Shown one piece after another: positions 54,414 to 63,054 of a stretch of DNA of 64,000 nt. The notes beneath the pieces were generated by a model. The model had not been told where the DNA came from, did no database searches, and saw nothing but the letters and a program-made list of their open reading frames with translations. Location: positions 248,001 to 312,000 of the forward strand of contig NZ_BNAU01000004.1 in assembly GCF_014653945.1 (NCBI RefSeq), written 5' to 3'. The DNA is from Amycolatopsis deserti. Its GTDB lineage: Bacteria > Actinomycetota > Actinomycetes > Mycobacteriales > Pseudonocardiaceae. Positions within the stretch are counted from its first letter, which is position 1. Every line of letters starts with the position of its first letter. A program made the position numbers and the translations under genes.

Positions 54414-54454
54414 CACTCGGTAGTAATCTGCACTCAGTCTACTTTTGCACTCAG
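54414..54454. promoter_or_regulatory. 17-bp iterated repeats in the tetR-monooxygenase promoter
   Basis: CACTCGG (54414) and two CACTCAG (54431, 54448) lie exactly 17 bp apart, so two full 17-bp units and a partial third are present. The last copy runs into the AGGAGG site of the monooxygenase. AGTA...TACT dyads around 54422-54442 add symmetry. Direct repeats of this kind suggest cooperative TetR binding. Confidence 0.65.
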
Positions 54455-54462
54455 GAGGACTA

Positions 54463-55936
54463 GTGGACACCGACGTCGTCATCGCCGGAGCCGGCCCGAC
54501 CGGTCTCGCCCTCGCCAATGAACTCGCGCTGGCCGAGGTTCGGACCGTGGTCGTCGAACCGCTGACCGAGCGAGTCGAGCAGACCAAGGGCGGCACGATC
54601 CAGCCGCGCACCGCGGAGCTGCTCGAACAGCGCGGCCTGCTCGACGCCATGCAGGACCGGGCACACGAACGCGAACCGGTCGGCGGGCACTTCGCCACCC
54701 TGCCGGTCGCGCTCGACTACTCGTCCTGGCCGACCCGGCACCCCTACCCCCTCTCGATCCGTCAGGACCTCGTGGAAGAGGTCCTCGAACAAGCGGCCCT
54801 CGCCCGCGGCGCGCAGCTGCGCCGCGGACATCCGGTGACCGGCGTCGCGCAGGACGCCGACGGAGTCACCGTCACCGCGGCCGACGACACGCGCCGCGCC
54901 CAGTACCTGGTCGCCTGCGACGGTGCGCACAGCACCGTCCGCAAGCTGCTCGGCCTGCCCTTCCCCGGCCGGCCGGGCACCTTCCAGGCCGTGCTGGCCG
55001 AAATCCGACTCGCGTCGGTGTCCGCACTCGTGCCCGAACGAGCCGGGCACATCAGCGGCCTGACCCGTCACGCCAACGGCTACTGGTCGATGCTCGTGCC
55101 GGTCGGCGGTGATCGGTACCGCCTCACGTTCAGCCGGGACGACCAGGAGCAGCACCAGGACCAGGGGCCCGGTGCCGGAGAGCGAGATCGTCGACGCGCT
55201 CACCGCGGTGTACGGCTCGGACACCCGGCTGTCCCACGTTCTCGCCGCGTCCCGGTGGAGCGACGCGACCCGGCAGCTGGAGCGGTACCGGCACGGCCGG
55301 ATCCTCTTCGCGGGGGATGCGGCGCACATCCACCCGCCGCTCGGCGGTCAGGGCCTGAACCTCGGTGTGCAGGACGCCCTCAACCTCGGCTGGAAGCTGG
55401 CGGCGACCGTGCACGGCTGGGCACCGGGTGACCTGCTGGACACCTACCAGGAGGAACGGCATCCCGCGGCCGCCCGCGTGTTGCACCACACCTCGGCGCA
55501 ACGCGTGCTCGCCACGCCGAAGCTGTCCGAAGACGTCGCCGCACTGCGCGGCATCTTCGTGGACCTCCTGCGGCTCCCCGACACCAACCACTACCTGGCC
55601 GGCATGATGTCCGGTTTGGACGCCGCCGGTCGTGTGCCCGACGCCGAACTGGCCACCGGCGACGGGACCACCCGCCTGTCGGCGCTCCTGCGCTCCGGAC
55701 GCGGCCTGCTGCTCGACCTCACCGGCGACCACCCACTGCCGCCGGGCTGGTCCGATCGCGTCGACCGGGTCCAGGCCGAACCGGACCACCAGCTCACCGA
55801 GTCCGCCCTGCTGATCCGGCCGGACGGGTACCGGTGCTGGGCCGCGGGCGGCGGTCCTCTCGACGCCGCGCTGACCCGCTGGTTCGGTGCGCCCGCGCGC
55901 GACCAGCACGGCTCGGCCGCCGACGACGCCGTATAA
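54463..55936 (+). pseudogene. FAD-dependent aromatic monooxygenase with a frameshift
   Basis: The gene starts at GTG 54463 with a strong AGGAGG site and encodes a PheA/TetX-type FAD monooxygenase: VIAGAGPTGLALANEL (FAD), YLVACDGAHSTVRKL and ILFAGDAAHIHPPLGGQGLN. The first frame runs to about 55170, then one extra G in GGGGCCCGGTGCC shifts the frame. The remaining ~255 residues (from VPESEIVDAL) read in the next frame to TAA 55934-55936. Removing one G restores one ORF. It is a paralogue of the broken gene at 21938. Confidence 0.85.
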
Positions 55937-55944
55937 AGGAGTAC

Positions 55945-57582
55945 GTGACCGATGGCCCGTTGATCGTCCAATCCGACAAGACCGTGCTGCTCGAAGTCGA
56001 CCACCCGATGGCCGACGACGCCCGGATCGCGATCGCCCCGTTCGCCGAACTGGAACGGGCCCCCGAGCACGTGCACACCTACCGCGTGACGCCGCTCGCG
56101 TTGTGGAACGCCCGCGCGGCGGGGCACGACGCCGAGCAGGTCGTCGACGCCCTGACCACGTACTCGCGCTTCCCCGTGCCGCAGCCGTTGCTGATCGACA
56201 TCGTCGACACGATGGCGCGCTTCGGGCGGCTGCAGATCACGAACAACCCAGCCCACGGCCTCGTCATGACCACGACCGACCGGGCCGTGCTGGAAGAGGT
56301 GCTGCGCAACAAGAAAATCAGCCCGATGCTGGGCGCGCGCATCGACGACGACACCGTCCTGGTGCACCCCTCCGAGCGGGGCCGGCTCAAGCAGGCCCTG
56401 CTCAAAGTGGGCTGGCCCGCGGAGGACCTGGCCGGCTACGTCGACGGCGAGGCGCACCCGATGCAGCTGGCCGAGACCGGCTGGGGACTGCGCGACTACC
56501 AACGGCAGGCCGCCGAAGCGTTCTGGGCCGGCGGTTCCGGCGTGGTCGTGCTGCCCTGTGGTGCGGGCAAGACGCTCGTCGGCGCCGCCGCCATGGCCCG
56601 CGCGCAGGCCACCACCCTCATCCTGGTCACCAACACCGTCGCCGGGCGCCAGTGGAAGCGCGAGCTGGTGGCGCGCACGTCCCTGACCGAGGACGAGATC
56701 GGCGAGTACTCCGGCGAGAAGAAGGAGATCCGGCCGGTCACCATCGCGACCTACCAGGTGATCACCCGCAAGTCCAAGGGCGAGTACAAGCACCTGGAGC
56801 TGTTCGACTCGCGCGACTGGGGCCTGATCGTCTACGACGAGGTGCACCTGCTGCCCGCGCCCGTGTTCCGGATGACCGCGGACCTGCAGTCCCGGCGCCG
56901 ACTCGGCCTGACCGCGACGCTGGTGCGCGAGGACGGCCGCGAGGGCGATGTCTTCTCGCTCATCGGCCCGAAGCGGTACGACGCGCCGTGGCGCGACATC
57001 GAGGCGCAGGGCTGGATCGCGCCCGCCGAGTGCATCGAGGTGCGGGTCACCCTCACCGACAACGAGCGCCTGCTCTACGCCACGGCCGAATCCGAGGACA
57101 AGTACAAGCTGGCGGCCACCGCCCGCACGAAGATCCCGGTCGTGAAGTCCATTCTGGACAAGCACGCTGGCGACCAGACGCTGGTGATCGGCGCGTACCT
57201 GGACCAGCTCGAGGAACTCGGCGCGGAACTGGACGCGCCGGTGATCCAGGGCTCCACGCGGAACAAGGAACGCGAGGCGCTGTTCGACGCGTTCCGGCGC
57301 GGCGAGATCGACAAGCTCGTGGTGTCGAAGGTCGCGAACTTCTCGATCGACCTGCCGGAGGCGACCGTCGCCATCCAGGTGTCGGGCACGTTCGGCTCCC
57401 GGCAGGAGGAGGCGCAGCGCCTGGGCCGGCTGCTCCGCCCGAAGGCTGACGGCAGGCAGGCGCACTTCTACTCGGTGGTCTCGCGGGACACGCTGGACAC
57501 CGAGTACGCCGCGCACCGGCAGCGGTTCCTCGCCGAACAGGGCTACGCGTACACGATCCACGACGCGGACGCCTACCTGTAG
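55945..57582 (+). CDS. XPB-type DNA repair helicase
   Basis: This 545-residue superfamily-2 helicase is the bacterial relative of eukaryotic XPB and matches mycobacterial Rv0861c in length. Motif I LPCGAGKT (~206), motif II YDEVHLL (~297) and motif VI QEEAQRLGRLLRPK (~486-499) are present, with an N-terminal damage-recognition-like region. XPB-type enzymes unwind DNA 3'-5' and act in repair. GTG 55945 has AAAGGAG upstream and lies 8 bp after the monooxygenase stop. Confidence 0.94.
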   Translation: MTDGPLIVQSDKTVLLEVDHPMADDARIAIAPFAELERAPEHVHTYRVTPLALWNARAAGHDAEQVVDALTTYSRFPVPQPLLIDIVDTMARFGRLQITNNPAHGLVMTTTDRAVLEEVLRNKKISPMLGARIDDDTVLVHPSERGRLKQALLKVGWPAEDLAGYVDGEAHPMQLAETGWGLRDYQRQAAEAFWAGGSGVVVLPCGAGKTLVGAAAMARAQATTLILVTNTVAGRQWKRELVARTSLTEDEIGEYSGEKKEIRPVTIATYQVITRKSKGEYKHLELFDSRDWGLIVYDEVHLLPAPVFRMTADLQSRRRLGLTATLVREDGREGDVFSLIGPKRYDAPWRDIEAQGWIAPAECIEVRVTLTDNERLLYATAESEDKYKLAATARTKIPVVKSILDKHAGDQTLVIGAYLDQLEELGAELDAPVIQGSTRNKEREALFDAFRRGEIDKLVVSKVANFSIDLPEATVAIQVSGTFGSRQEEAQRLGRLLRPKADGRQAHFYSVVSRDTLDTEYAAHRQRFLAEQGYAYTIHDADAYL

Positions 57583-58022
57583 CGCGGCGCCGAGAAGTCC
57601 GCGCCGCAGCGGCACGCTCGGTCGCCGCGCTGCATGGTGGATGGCCGCGCCCGGGAGGCGAAGCCGGCGGAGGAACGTGGAACGTCCGCCCGGCGGCGAG
57701 GATGGCCTACGCCGTGGTGTTTCCCGCCGCGGCCGCGGCACCGCTTCCTCGCTAGCGCCCACAGGCGCGACACCAGGACGTAGACCGGCGGCCACGCGAT
57801 GGGTGGCCGCCAGGGCCAAGCGTAGGCGCGGCACGAACGTGGCCCTCCCGATCGGCGATTTGGGCAGGAGCGGGCGTCGTCGTGGCGTTTCCTGTCGCCG
57901 CAGCGACGCCGGGTCGCGGCCGCCGTCCGGCCGCCTGACGCTCGAACGCCGTCCGGGAACCACACGGTGGATCACCGCACCGGCGAGGCATAGACGGCGC
58001 ACAAACGTGGAATCCCCGGCAC
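57583..58022. other. 440-bp spacer with three diverged copies of a ~165-bp segment
   Basis: A conserved core (AACGTGG) appears at 57674, 57836 and 58004, at periods 162 and 168 bp, with related flanks around each (for example GGATGGCCGC and GGGTGGCCGC before it). Translated on the minus strand the copies give similar peptides (RLRLPGAAIHH, RLRLALAATHR, RLCLAGAVIHR). The third copy runs into the 5' end of the membrane protein gene at 58023. I see no independent gene. Confidence 0.55.
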
Positions 58023-58487
58023 GTGGTGTGGGCAGGCGTGGTCTTCGTCGTCGCGGTGGTTCTCGCCGCGGCCATGACGATGCTGCGTCGCGCCCGTCGT
58101 TCGGACGCGGCGGAGTCGCGCCGGCTGTCGCGGACGTGCTCGTGGGCCGGCTTCGTGCTGGCGGCGGTGCCCAGCACGGCATGGCTGGTCCTGTGGCTCT
58201 CCGGCGGTGAGCCGAAGGCGCTGATCGGTCTCGCCGGGCTGGTGCTGTCGGCGGCTCCGGTGATCGCCGGGTACCGGTGGCCGCGTCTGGTCGTGCCGTC
58301 ATTGGTCCTCTGCCTCCTGGCTTCGATCGGGATGGCTCTCGCCTGGCGGCACCTGTACGTGTTGCTGCCGCTCGCAGTGGCGTTGACGGGGGCCTGGCTG
58401 CTGGCCCTCGCCCTGCACGTGCGGTCCAGTACTCACGCAGGTGCGGACGAAACCCCAGTTCAACGGCGGGATACGACCCGCTCATGA
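58023..58487 (+). CDS. Predicted integral membrane protein
   Basis: This 154-residue protein has four to five hydrophobic segments (VWAGVVFVVAVVLAAAMTML, FVLAAVPSTAWLVLWL, LIGLAGLVLSAAPVIAGY, LVLCLLASIGMAL, LLPLAVALTGAWLLAL) and a short hydrophilic tail. The family is not recognised. It starts at GTG 58023. Its coding strand and codon use fit neighbouring genes. Confidence 0.6.
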   Translation: MVWAGVVFVVAVVLAAAMTMLRRARRSDAAESRRLSRTCSWAGFVLAAVPSTAWLVLWLSGGEPKALIGLAGLVLSAAPVIAGYRWPRLVVPSLVLCLLASIGMALAWRHLYVLLPLAVALTGAWLLALALHVRSSTHAGADETPVQRRDTTRS

Positions 58488-58505
58488 CCGAAGCTACCAC
58501 GAATC

Positions 58506-58591
58506 TCGAACACCCGTTCGACCGATCGGGTGAAGTGGCGAAAACTGATCCTCGGGCCCCGAAACTGTCGTACCCTCGAACTACTGTTCGA
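58506..58591. promoter_or_regulatory. Two perfect LexA (SOS) boxes
   Basis: TCGAACACCCGTTCGA (58506-58521) and TCGAACTACTGTTCGA (58576-58591) both match the actinobacterial SOS consensus TCGAAC-N4-GTTCGA exactly. They are 70 bp apart, centre to centre, and the second ends 33 bp before the DUF4253 start. Two perfect copies predict tight LexA repression and strong DNA-damage induction. Confidence 0.88.
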
Positions 58592-58624
58592 CCTCATCGA
58601 CGTAGTCCATCCCGAGGAGGTCCC

Positions 58625-59401
58625 GTGACCACCGCCGCCACACCCGAGGAAAGCCTCGTCGCCGAGGCCCTCACCAGCATCGACCTGCCGCCCGGCCGCT
58701 GGATCGGGCAGATGTGGGTCTCCGGCGACCCGCTGGCCGACCCCGGCCTGTACCGCGCCTGCGTCGCCGGGTTCGACCGGTCCGGGTTGTGGCCCGTGCT
58801 GATCCCGCACGACCCGCGCTTCGCCGCGAACGGCGAGGACTGGCTGACCGACCGCGGCCGCCTCGCGCCCGCCGCCCACCGCGTCGGGAACATCGACGCC
58901 GGGGCGACGCTCGCCCGCTGGTGGGATCCCTTCTGCTGCCCGAACGGCACCGGTTGCCTGCGGCCGTACGGCGCCACGTTCCCTGGGCTCGCGAAGAAAT
59001 CCCAGCTGCGGGTGGATCCGCTGGCCGAAGCCGGGAACACCGGTTCCATCCTCGTCCGGCGCGCGCCCTACCGCCTGGGGCTGGTGCCGGTCGAGCGGCC
59101 CGCCGACGTCCCCGCCACGCTCGGCTGGACCGGGATGATCAAGTCGACGGACGAGGTCGCCGCCGTGTCCGCGGTCCTGCGCAGCTGGGAGGACCGGTTC
59201 GGGGCGACGCTCGTCGTGCTCGGCTTCGACGAACTGGAGCTCTCGGTCGCGGCGCCGCCCCGCAACCAGAGCCGGTCGCTCGTCCTCGCGGCCGAGCACC
59301 GCGCGTTCAGCCTGCGCAGCTTCTCCGGACAGCCGGGCACCCTCCGCGAGTACGCCGCGGGCCTGGTGCACCGGCGGCACTGGAGGTTCTCCTGGGATTG
59401 A
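58625..59401 (+). CDS. DUF4253 protein, predicted SOS-induced
   Basis: This 258-residue soluble protein has the DUF4253 core near its C-terminus (FGATLVVLGFDELELSVAAPP, then LAAEHRAFS). It also has three cysteines in FCCPNGTGC, a possible metal site. The function of the family is unknown. GTG 58625 has GAGGAGG upstream, and the two SOS boxes precede it. The DUF72 gene starts 22 bp after its stop, so they are probably one unit. Confidence 0.85.
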   Translation: MTTAATPEESLVAEALTSIDLPPGRWIGQMWVSGDPLADPGLYRACVAGFDRSGLWPVLIPHDPRFAANGEDWLTDRGRLAPAAHRVGNIDAGATLARWWDPFCCPNGTGCLRPYGATFPGLAKKSQLRVDPLAEAGNTGSILVRRAPYRLGLVPVERPADVPATLGWTGMIKSTDEVAAVSAVLRSWEDRFGATLVVLGFDELELSVAAPPRNQSRSLVLAAEHRAFSLRSFSGQPGTLREYAAGLVHRRHWRFSWD

Positions 59402-59423
59402 CGGAACGGTTGAGGAGGTCACC

Positions 59424-60278
59424 ATCGCCGAAATCCGGGTGGGCACCTCGGGCTGGCGGTACCCGCCGTGGCGGGGCACGTTCTACCCCAAGGGCCTGGC
59501 GCAGCGCCGCGAGCTGGAGTACATCTCGCGGCAGGTGAACTCCGTGGAGATCAACGGCTCGTTCTACTCGCTCCAGCGTCCGGAGCGGTACCGGGCCTGG
59601 GCGGAGCAGACGCCTGACGACTTCGTGTTCGCCGTGAAGGGCGGTCGCTTCATCACCCACATGAAGCGCCTGACCGACGCGGAGACACCGCTGGCGAACT
59701 TCTTCGCCTCGGGGGTGCTGGCACTGGGCCACAAGCTCGGGCCGATCCTCTGGCAGCTGCCGGCGAACTTCGCGTTCGAACCCGACCGGTTCGCGGAGTT
59801 CTTCGCGATCCTGCCCCGCGACACCCGGGCGGCGGCGGAACTGGCCCGCAAACACGACAACAAACTGAAGGGAGAGGCCCACACCGAAGCCGGCAAGAAC
59901 CGGCGACTGCGCTACGCACTCGAGCCGAGGCACCCGAGTTTTCACTCGGACGAGTGCCAGAAGCTGTTGCGGGACAACAACATCGCCCTGGTGGCGGCCG
60001 ATTCGGCCGGTACCTGGCCGAGTTTCGAGGAGGTGACCGCGGACTTCGTGTACGTCCGCTTGCACGGCGACGAAGAACTCTACGCGAGTGGCTACACCGA
60101 CGAGGCCCTGCAGCGCTGGGCCGGCAAGATCCGCCGCTGGCGGCGCACCGGCGGCGGGAAGACGCGCGACGTGTACGTCTACTTCGACAACGACATCAAG
60201 GTGAAGGCGCCCGGCGACGCCATCTCGCTGGCGACCCGGCTGGGGGTCGCGAGCCGCCCGATCGACCTGCCGTCCTGA
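59424..60278 (+). CDS. DUF72 (YecE-like) TIM-barrel protein
   Basis: This ~284-residue protein belongs to the DUF72/YecE family, with VGTSGWRYPPWRGTFYP at the start, VNSVEINGSFYSLQRPE, FVFAVKGGRFITHMKRL and YVRLHGDEELYASGYTDE. The family N-terminus fits an ATC codon at 59424, with GAGGAGG 5 nt upstream. The nearest standard start, GTG 59439, is 20 nt from that site and would drop AEIR. It follows the DUF4253 gene behind two SOS boxes. Its biochemical role is unknown. Confidence 0.88.
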   Translation: MAEIRVGTSGWRYPPWRGTFYPKGLAQRRELEYISRQVNSVEINGSFYSLQRPERYRAWAEQTPDDFVFAVKGGRFITHMKRLTDAETPLANFFASGVLALGHKLGPILWQLPANFAFEPDRFAEFFAILPRDTRAAAELARKHDNKLKGEAHTEAGKNRRLRYALEPRHPSFHSDECQKLLRDNNIALVAADSAGTWPSFEEVTADFVYVRLHGDEELYASGYTDEALQRWAGKIRRWRRTGGGKTRDVYVYFDNDIKVKAPGDAISLATRLGVASRPIDLPS

Positions 60279-60306
60279 CAAGTCGACCGGGCGTCCTGAA
60301 GACGGG

Positions 60307-60879
60307 TCAGGCGCTCTTCGCCTGGGCGCGGTGCTTGCCCTCCGCGAACTCCTCGACGAGCTTGCTGCAGAAGGCGGGCAGGTCGTCCGGCTTGCGGCTG
60401 GTGACGAAACCGGAGTCGGTCACGACCTCCTCGTCCACCCACTCGGCGCCGGCGTTGCGCAGGTCGGTCTGCAGGCTCGGCCAGGACGTCATCCGGCGTC
60501 CGCGCACCACGTCGGCCTCGATGAGGGTCCACGGCGCGTGGCAGATCGCCGCGACGGGCTTCTGCTGCGAGAAGAACCCGCGGACGAAGCGGACGGCGTC
60601 GGGGACGGTGCGGAGGAAGTCCGGGTTCGCCACGCCGCCCGGCAGGACCAGCGCGTCGAAGTCGTCCGGGGAGACGTCGGTGACAACCTTGTCGACCGGG
60701 AACGTGTCGGCCTTGTCGAGGTGGTTGAACGCCTGGATGCTGCCCGGCGAAGTGGACACCAGCTCCGGCTGGCCGCCCGCGTCCTGGACCGCCTTCCAGG
60801 GCTCGGTCAGCTCGACCTGCTCGGTGCCCTCGGGCGCGACGACGAAGGCCACTCGCTTACCGGAGAGTGTGTTCGCCAC
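60307..60879 (-). CDS. DJ-1/PfpI-family protein
   Basis: This 190-residue class I glutamine amidotransferase-like protein has the nucleophile elbow AAICHAPW with Cys113 and the conserved VLPGGVANPDFLR. Such proteins act as deglycases/chaperones or proteases, and the activity is not settled. GTG 60879 has AAGGAG upstream. It is divergent from an IclR regulator gene. Confidence 0.9.
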   Translation of the reverse strand: MANTLSGKRVAFVVAPEGTEQVELTEPWKAVQDAGGQPELVSTSPGSIQAFNHLDKADTFPVDKVVTDVSPDDFDALVLPGGVANPDFLRTVPDAVRFVRGFFSQQKPVAAICHAPWTLIEADVVRGRRMTSWPSLQTDLRNAGAEWVDEEVVTDSGFVTSRKPDDLPAFCSKLVEEFAEGKHRAQAKSA

Positions 60880-60994
60880 GATTGCACTCCTTCCGTTCAG
60901 GGGGTTCAGCGGTGAACTACCCGTGTCCCCGCGGGCGCGAAACATGCGGACGTACGATGAGGACGAGCCGATCGGGTGGCAGTCGGAGGATTCG

Positions 60995-61765
60995 ATGACG
61001 AGCACGACGGCCGGCGAAGGCGCTGGACACGGCCCGCATTTCGTGCAGGCCGTCGGCCGGGCGTTCGCGATCCTGCGGTGTTTCGGCGCGGACCGCCCGG
61101 CGCTGACGGCGGGCGCGGCGGCCAAGCTGACAGGCCTGGACCGGGCCACCGCGCGGCGGTTGCTGCTCACGCTCGCGGACCTCGGGTATGTGCGCTACGA
61201 CGGGCAGGCGTTCCGGCTCACGCCGCGGACCCTGGACCCGGGGTACGCGTACCTGTCCGGGCTCGCGCTGCCCGAGGTCGCGCACCCGCACCTGCACGAC
61301 CTGGCGCACAAGCTGAACGAGACGGCGTCGCTGACCGTGCTCGATCGCGATGACGTGGTGTACCTCGCGGTGGTGCCCGGGCACCGGCACGCTCCGCCGA
61401 CTCTCACCGTCGGTGCGCGCCGCCCCGCGTACACCACATCGAGCGGGCAGGTCCTCCTCGCCGCGCTTCCGGAGGAGGAGCTCACCCGTCGGTTCGACGC
61501 CCTTCCGGATGTCGCCGGCCTGCCGAAGGAGGTCGAGCAGGTCCGGGAACGGGGGTGGGCGATGGCGGAACACGACCTCGACGACGACCTGCGCGCGATC
61601 GCGGCGCCCGTGCGGCACCGGCGTGGGCGGGTGATCGCCGCCGTGAACGCTTCGGTGCACCCGGACCGGCTCGGCCACGGGCAGGTCGAGCGGGACTACG
61701 TGCCCGAGTTGCTGCGCGCGGCCTGGTCGATCGAGGCGGATCTGGCGAAGCTGCCGGAAGGGTGA
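60995..61765 (+). CDS. IclR-family transcriptional regulator
   Basis: This 256-residue regulator has an N-terminal winged HTH (VQAVGRAFAILRCFG, LTGLDRATARRLLLTLADLGYV) and a C-terminal IclR effector domain (YTTSSGQVLLAALPEEEL, GRVIAAVNASVHP). I chose the ATG at 60995, which has CGGAGG 5 nt upstream, over one at 60944. It may control the divergent DJ-1 gene; the ligand is unknown. Confidence 0.9.
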   Translation: MTSTTAGEGAGHGPHFVQAVGRAFAILRCFGADRPALTAGAAAKLTGLDRATARRLLLTLADLGYVRYDGQAFRLTPRTLDPGYAYLSGLALPEVAHPHLHDLAHKLNETASLTVLDRDDVVYLAVVPGHRHAPPTLTVGARRPAYTTSSGQVLLAALPEEELTRRFDALPDVAGLPKEVEQVRERGWAMAEHDLDDDLRAIAAPVRHRRGRVIAAVNASVHPDRLGHGQVERDYVPELLRAAWSIEADLAKLPEG

Positions 61766-62053
61766 CCGGTCGCCGCACCTGGACGCCCGGTGGGACGGAC
61801 CGGCCGCCGGCCGAAGCCGGAGATCGGTCGAGGTTGTCCGGCCGAAGCCAGGCGGCCGCCGCGACTGGTCGGGAGCTGGCTGGCCGCTATGGGCCGCTCA
61901 CCAGGAGCTGACCGGCCGCCGGCGCTCGGGCCGAAGCAGGACATCGGTCGAGCCTGATCGGCCGCGAGGCTAGACGCCGGACGTGGCCGAAGATGACCGC
62001 CCGCTCGAAGCGGAGGCGTCAGTCGAAGCTGCTCGGTCGCCTGGAGCCGGGCG
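61766..62053. other. 288-bp spacer with degenerate repeats
   Basis: GACCGGCCGCCGGC...GGTCGAG...TCGGCCG-like segments recur (about 61798-61845 and 61910-61968). GCGTCAGTCGAAGCTG occurs twice, at 62016-62031 and 62051-62066. The second copy is the end of the alcohol dehydrogenase gene, so its 3' end seems duplicated in the spacer. No gene is seen. Confidence 0.5.
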
Positions 62054-63019
62054 TCAGTCGAAGCTGATCCAGGACTTGCCGGCGACGGACTGGACCGATG
62101 CGAACGCCTGCGCCGCCTCTTCCAGCGGGAACCGCGCCTGCAGCACCTTGCCCGGCCGGACCTCGTCGCGGTTGAGCAGCTCCACCGTCGTTTCGAAGTC
62201 GACCGGGTGGTCGTAGATCAGGGAGCCCTTGAGGGTGTGCTGGCGGTACACCAGGTCGGCGGTGGTCAGCTCGAGCGGGCGCGAGTTGATGCCGACGAGC
62301 AGGGCGGTGCCGCCGCGGCGGAGGCGCTCCAGCCCGGCGCGCAGGGCCTGCGGGACGCCGGACGTCTCGAAGACGAGGTCGAACTCGCCGTCGGCGGTGG
62401 TCTCGGCACCGAACGAGTGGGCCAGCTCGGCCCGTCCCTCGTGTGGTTCCTGGACCGCGACCGTCGCGCCGAGCGCGCGCAGCGCGAGGCACAGCAGCAG
62501 GCCCTGCGAGCCCGCCCCGACGACGAGCACCCGCTGGCCGGGTTCGACGCCGGAGCGCCGGATCGCCGACCGCGCGACGGTCAGCGCCTCGGTGCAGACG
62601 AGGTCCTCCAGGGCGACCGTCTCCGCCGCCGGCCAGGCGAACTCGGCCGGGACCGCCACGTACTCGGCCAGCAGACCAGGATGGTTCATGCCGACGATGA
62701 CCCGCTCGGTGCAGGCGGAGGTGAACCCGCTGGTGCACGCCGCGCACCGGCCGCAGCAGTAGTTGGGCTCGATCGCGACCTGCTGGCCGACCGCGCGGTC
62801 GGTGACGTCCGCCCCGACGGCCACGATCTCGCCGACGCCCTCGTGGCCCATCAGCCACGGCCGCTCGGGCACCTCCCGCGCACCGCGGTAGACGCCGAGG
62901 TCCGACCCGCACAGCCCGAGCCCCCGCATGCGCACGAGCACCTCGCGCGGCCCGATCTCGGGTTCCGGCAGGTCGACGAGCCGCATCACCTCGGGCTCGG
63001 CCAGCACTACGGCCTTCAT
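62054..63019 (-). CDS. Zinc-dependent alcohol/polyol dehydrogenase
   Basis: This 321-residue medium-chain dehydrogenase oxidises an alcohol with NAD(P). Catalytic zinc ligands are Cys37 (GLGLCGSD) and His59-Glu60 (MGHEGVG). The structural zinc is held by Cys89, 92, 95 and 103. The nucleotide fold has VLVVGAGSQGLL. The substrate is undecided; it resembles threonine/sorbitol-type enzymes. It lies next to a symmetric operator at 63055, so regulation by an unlinked repressor is likely. Confidence 0.92.
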   Translation of the reverse strand: MKAVVLAEPEVMRLVDLPEPEIGPREVLVRMRGLGLCGSDLGVYRGAREVPERPWLMGHEGVGEIVAVGADVTDRAVGQQVAIEPNYCCGRCAACTSGFTSACTERVIVGMNHPGLLAEYVAVPAEFAWPAAETVALEDLVCTEALTVARSAIRRSGVEPGQRVLVVGAGSQGLLLCLALRALGATVAVQEPHEGRAELAHSFGAETTADGEFDLVFETSGVPQALRAGLERLRRGGTALLVGINSRPLELTTADLVYRQHTLKGSLIYDHPVDFETTVELLNRDEVRPGKVLQARFPLEEAAQAFASVQSVAGKSWISFD

Positions 63020-63054
63020 TCGCTACCTCCACATGTCCGCAGCTCGCATGCTAG

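Noticed and set aside
55591-58500. Long minus-strand open frame over the XPB helicase
   Set aside because: It runs opposite a well-supported helicase and has shadow-like composition. Only the three short repeats near its start were kept, as a spacer observation.
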